Assembly: GCF_000378245.1 (NCBI RefSeq)
Contig: NZ_KB899514.1
Span: forward strand, 1-64,000
From: Aromatoleum toluclasticum ATCC 700605
GTDB taxonomy: Bacteria > Pseudomonadota > Gammaproteobacteria > Burkholderiales > Rhodocyclaceae
Direction: 5' to 3'
Length of the DNA stretch: 64,000 nt
In this document: piece by piece, positions 61,300 to 64,000 of the stretch
Layout of the letters: every line of letters begins with the position of its first letter
Numbering within the stretch: position 1 is the stretch's first letter
The notes under the pieces: model-generated
Databases searched by the model: none
The model's input: only the letters and a program-made list of their open reading frames with translations
Told to the model about the DNA's origin: nothing
Program-made: the position numbers and the translations under genes

Positions 61300-62607
61300 T
61301 CAGACGCTGCGCAGGGCGATGCGATGGATCTGGTTATTGCCGTAGCCGCCGGTGTTCCAGCCCGGGGCGACGATCGGCTGCGTGAGCCCGCTGTCATCCG
61401 TCGCCCGCGCCCAGATTTCGTAGTAACCCTTCTTCGGCAGTTTCAGCGCGATGCGGAAACGGGTTGGCGCGAAGCGGTTGCGCGGCCGACCGAGCTTCGC
61501 CGGAAGCCAGCTCTGGCCGAAATCGTAGGACACTTCGACGCTGCGGAGGCCGCGTTCGCCGTTCCATGCCTGGCCGCGGACCTCGATCTCGGTGCCCAGC
61601 GGGTGCTGGCTGCCCGACTGCGGGAAGGTGATCAGCGACTTGACCGGCATCTTTTCCAGGATGCAATAGTCGTCCGACTGCTCGCCTGGCGCGATCGGAT
61701 TGCAGGCGACGCGGTAGTCGTGGCCGCCCATCTTGGTGCCGTCATGCACCTTGTCGCGCACCGCGATGCGCTTCAGCCACTTGCCGGTGACCGAGCCCGG
61801 CACGCCGCCGGCCACCAGACGCAGCGGGAAGCCGTGCACCTGACGCAGCGGTTCGCCGTTCATGGCCCAGGCCAGCAGGGTCTCGTCCTCCATCGCCTTG
61901 GCGATCGGGCAACCGCGCGAGATCACCGGGCGCGAGCTGTCACCCGACAGATGCCGGTCGTCACCCTCGTAACCGATATAGACGGCCTTGTCGGTGACGC
62001 CTACTTCGCGCAGCACGTCGGCAAGGCGCACGCCGGTCCACTCCGGAAAGCCGACGCCCCCGTAAGTCCATTGACTGCCCTTACCCGGCGGCTGGAAGCC
62101 CGCCCGGCCATTGCCGCCGCATTCGAGCCCGATCTGCAGCGTCACCGCCTTGAAGCGCGACTTGAGTTCCTTCAGCGTGAACTCGCGTGGCGCCGTGACT
62201 GCCTCGCCGTCGATGCGCAGCACCCAGCTGTCGGGATCGGCGACTGGTGCGGGAACCAGGCCGTTGTTGCGTACGAACAGCTTGTCGACCGGCGTGACAT
62301 CGTCGTCGAGCAGATGCGCCGGCGTCTCGGCGACGAAGGGTCGGTCGCCCAGAATGATGAGGTCGGGGCGCTTGCCGAAGGCCTCCAGCGAATCCTTGCC
62401 CGGCGCATCGCCTTCTGCCAATGCGACCGGAATGAGGCCGTCCGGCAGGAAGCGGCCGAACGGCAAGTGCGCGCCGATCGCGGCCGATACCGCCAGCAGC
62501 GTTCCCTTGCGGATGAAGCCGCGACGCCCGGGCAAGGCCGGCGTGTCTGCGCCATCGGATTCCGGGTGGCTTGCAGGCAAGGCCTGGGGCTGATCGTTTG
62601 TCTTCAT
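61300..62607 (-). CDS. sorA: Sulfite dehydrogenase molybdenum subunit
   Basis: 435 aa sulfite oxidase family. A Tat signal (GRRGFIRKG at residues 27-35) sends it to the periplasm. The molybdenum ligand is Cys163 in IGLECGGNGRAGF. C-terminal Mo-co dimerisation domain (GTEIEVRGQAWNGERGLRSVEVSYDFGQSW...YYEIWARATDDSG). With sorB it oxidises sulfite to sulfate. ATG 62607 follows AGGAGAA. Confidence 0.93.
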   Translation of the reverse strand: MKTNDQPQALPASHPESDGADTPALPGRRGFIRKGTLLAVSAAIGAHLPFGRFLPDGLIPVALAEGDAPGKDSLEAFGKRPDLIILGDRPFVAETPAHLLDDDVTPVDKLFVRNNGLVPAPVADPDSWVLRIDGEAVTAPREFTLKELKSRFKAVTLQIGLECGGNGRAGFQPPGKGSQWTYGGVGFPEWTGVRLADVLREVGVTDKAVYIGYEGDDRHLSGDSSRPVISRGCPIAKAMEDETLLAWAMNGEPLRQVHGFPLRLVAGGVPGSVTGKWLKRIAVRDKVHDGTKMGGHDYRVACNPIAPGEQSDDYCILEKMPVKSLITFPQSGSQHPLGTEIEVRGQAWNGERGLRSVEVSYDFGQSWLPAKLGRPRNRFAPTRFRIALKLPKKGYYEIWARATDDSGLTQPIVAPGWNTGGYGNNQIHRIALRSV

Positions 62608-62771
62608 GATTTCTCCTGTTGGACGTGGCGAATTCGCACGCAACTACGCCGCATGGGCCGACTCGCGTGGACCGCCATCATTTTTTGCCGCATTGACCGT
62701 ACGCGGGCCCGTGGCAGGCGATGCCCGTGCACCGGGGCATCGCCTCGCGTCATTCCTGGCGCCGGCAATGC

Positions 62772-63650
62772 CTAGCGCTGGAAATAACCGACTCCGACCA
62801 GTTTTCCGTCGACCGCGCGGAAGTAGCTGTGCTTCTTTTCGACCTTGCCGGTCGTCGGGTTCTGCCAGCTATAGTCGAGTTCGCCGTCACCCTTCTTCGC
62901 CGCGAGCTTGACCATCTCGGTGACGATCGGCTTGCCGTTCGGGTCGCGCACCTCGAAACCGTTGCTGCCGACAAGGGCCGGCGTCGCACCATGCGCAAGA
63001 AACCGGCCGTCCGCCATGTCGATCACGAAGACGTACAGGTCATCGTGGACGAAAGGTCCGTCGAGCCGCTGGAACTGCGCCAGCGCGCCCTTCGCATCGG
63101 CCTTCATCGCCTTGATCGCATCCTTGAGCAAGGCCTTGGCCTGGAACGGGGTGGCACGGGGCGGGTAGAAACCGACCGCGACGACAATCTCGCCGACCTT
63201 GCGGAACAGGGTCAGCTTCGGCTCGCCGCGGCTGTCGGCGGGATTGAACCAGCGGTACTCGACCTGCCCGCCACCCTTGGCTTTCGCCAGTTCGATCATC
63301 TCGCGAAAGAACGCCTTGCCGTCGACGTCGGTGTAGGCGAGCACGTTGTCGCCGATCAGCGCAGCCGACGAACCGCCGCTCGCGAGGAAGCGGCCGTCCA
63401 TGCGCACCGCATAGGCGTAAAGGTCGCGATCGACGAAAGCCGCCTGGCGACTGAAGTCGGCGGTCCCTTTTTCGCCCGTTTGCTCGATGTGCTTGACCGC
63501 ACGCTCCAGCAGCGCGGTGGCGCGCTTGCCGAGTTCGCTGTCGAACAGGCGGATCGACTCGGCGTCGGCCGCATGGGCGAGTGACGGCAGAAAGCCCGTA
63601 CCCAGGGCGAGGCCCAGCGTGAGAACGAGTGCGCGGACTGGAGCAGACAT
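62772..63650 (-). CDS. Periplasmic double-Cache protein
   Basis: 292 aa with signal peptide (cleavage near LAHAAD). Two tandem Cache-type repeats: SRQAAFVDRDLYAYAVRMDGRFLASGGSSAALIGDN...AFFREMIELAKAKGGGQVEYRWFNP, and LDGPFVHDDLYVFVIDMADGRFLAHGATPALVGSNGFEVRDPNGKPIVTEMVKLAAKKGDGELDYSWQNP. There is no membrane anchor or signalling domain, so it is a free ligand-binding protein. Lies between a TRAP permease and sorA on the same strand. Confidence 0.85.
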   Translation of the reverse strand: MSAPVRALVLTLGLALGTGFLPSLAHAADAESIRLFDSELGKRATALLERAVKHIEQTGEKGTADFSRQAAFVDRDLYAYAVRMDGRFLASGGSSAALIGDNVLAYTDVDGKAFFREMIELAKAKGGGQVEYRWFNPADSRGEPKLTLFRKVGEIVVAVGFYPPRATPFQAKALLKDAIKAMKADAKGALAQFQRLDGPFVHDDLYVFVIDMADGRFLAHGATPALVGSNGFEVRDPNGKPIVTEMVKLAAKKGDGELDYSWQNPTTGKVEKKHSYFRAVDGKLVGVGYFQR

Positions 63651-63744
63651 CGTCGAACCTCTTGAGAATGCTGTTTCGGTTGTTGTTTTCTCCCGGCAAC
63701 GCAGGCGTGCGCGATGCACGCTTGCGTTGCCGGGCGGGTGTCGC

Positions 63745-64000
63745 TCAGTAGCCGAGCATCTGCGGCAGCCACAGCGAGAGTTGCGGCACGAAGGCGATCA
63801 GGAAGATCGCGGCCGTCGAGGCGAGCACGAAGGGGTGGATGCGCCCGACGATTTCCTCGACCGTCGAACCGCCGATCCCGGATGCGACAAACAGGTTTTC
63901 GCCCAGCGGCGGCGTCTGGAAGCCGACCGACAGCGTGCAGATCACGACGATGCCGACGTGGGTGGGGTCTGCGCCCATCATGTACATCACCGGCAGCAGC
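63745..64000 (-). CDS. dctM: TRAP transporter large permease, 3' end only
   Basis: Only the last ~84 residues are in the window; the gene continues past base 64000. The sequence PVMYMMGADPTHVGIVVICTLSVGFQTPPLGENLFVASGIGGSTVEEIVGRIHPFVLASTAAIFLIAFVPQLSLWLPQML is the typical C-terminal DctM segment with its two last helices. It imports organic acids with DctP and DctQ partners that would lie further upstream, outside the window. Confidence 0.88.
   Translation of the reverse strand, partial: LLPVMYMMGADPTHVGIVVICTLSVGFQTPPLGENLFVASGIGGSTVEEIVGRIHPFVLASTAAIFLIAFVPQLSLWLPQMLGY

Overview
The window is about 64 kb of high-GC bacterial chromosome. Gene content suggests a betaproteobacterium, probably Rhodocyclales (Azoarcus / Aromatoleum / Thauera-like): a BenE benzoate transporter, a glyoxylate-to-glycerate operon, a SorAB-type sulfite dehydrogenase, TRAP transport, a class-1-like integron integrase and a Hyf-like membrane complex. 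The genus is inferred from gene content only; no rRNA or tRNA gene is present to test it.

Region 1, 1-8.36 kb, is mobile. A complete ISAs1-family insertion sequence occupies bases 1-1319 and interrupts the distal end of an integron. The integron has an integrase gene (intI, 7310-8334, + strand, broken by one frameshift), an attI junction at about 7191, and seven cassettes read leftward on the - strand, each followed by an attC site. A consensus LexA box overlaps the intI start codon. Cassette products include a putAbiC-type abortive infection protein, a protein with a HEPN-like Rx4H motif, a P-loop ATPase with a C-terminal helix-turn-helix, a YdjM-like membrane hydrolase and three unknowns. 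The array therefore looks at least partly like a store of defence genes.

Region 2, 8.4-15.6 kb, is chromosomal. It holds leuA, a divergent Lrp-type regulator, two response regulators convergent with a sensor kinase, and a run of small envelope genes (EF-hand protein, MlaC, BON lipoprotein, two small lipoproteins).

Region 3, 15.6-23.4 kb, is a glyoxylate assimilation operon: gcl, hyi, glxR, glycerate 2-kinase, glcG-like and pyruvate kinase. Together they carry glyoxylate through tartronate semialdehyde and glycerate to pyruvate. Its intergenic gaps contain REP-like palindromes. A DoxX gene follows.

Region 4, 23.5-31.6 kb (- strand), encodes a six-subunit Hyf/complex-I-like membrane complex. 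The large subunit lacks all four nickel-iron cysteines, so it is an energy-converting-hydrogenase-related (Ehr) complex rather than a hydrogenase. A spermidine-synthase-like gene sits directly upstream.

Region 5, 31.6-40.1 kb, holds an LpxH-like phosphoesterase with a glycosyltransferase, a lipoprotein, an antiporter / carboxylate-amine ligase / gamma-glutamyl hydrolase operon, a DMT exporter, and amt with NtrC and sigma-54 sites.

Region 6, 40.2-44.2 kb, has lower GC: an OsmC-YcaO fusion protein, an orphan membrane protein and about 1.1 kb without genes. It looks acquired.

Region 7, 44.2-53.2 kb, holds an M1-type peptidase coupled to a ChaN-PDZ lipoprotein, an FAD oxidoreductase, an SRPBCC protein, benE with its divergent XRE-cupin regulator, YceI and a ChaC-like protein.

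Region 8, 53.3-57.1 kb, is iron-related: a small gene under a Fur-like box, a broken rpsD paralogue, a second small gene, an orphan FbpC-type ATPase, and a bacterioferritin lacking the haem methionine.

Region 9, 57.1-64 kb, holds a FUSC permease, a lectin-like secreted protein, argO/argP, sorAB, a Cache protein and the 3' end of a TRAP dctM gene cut by the window edge.
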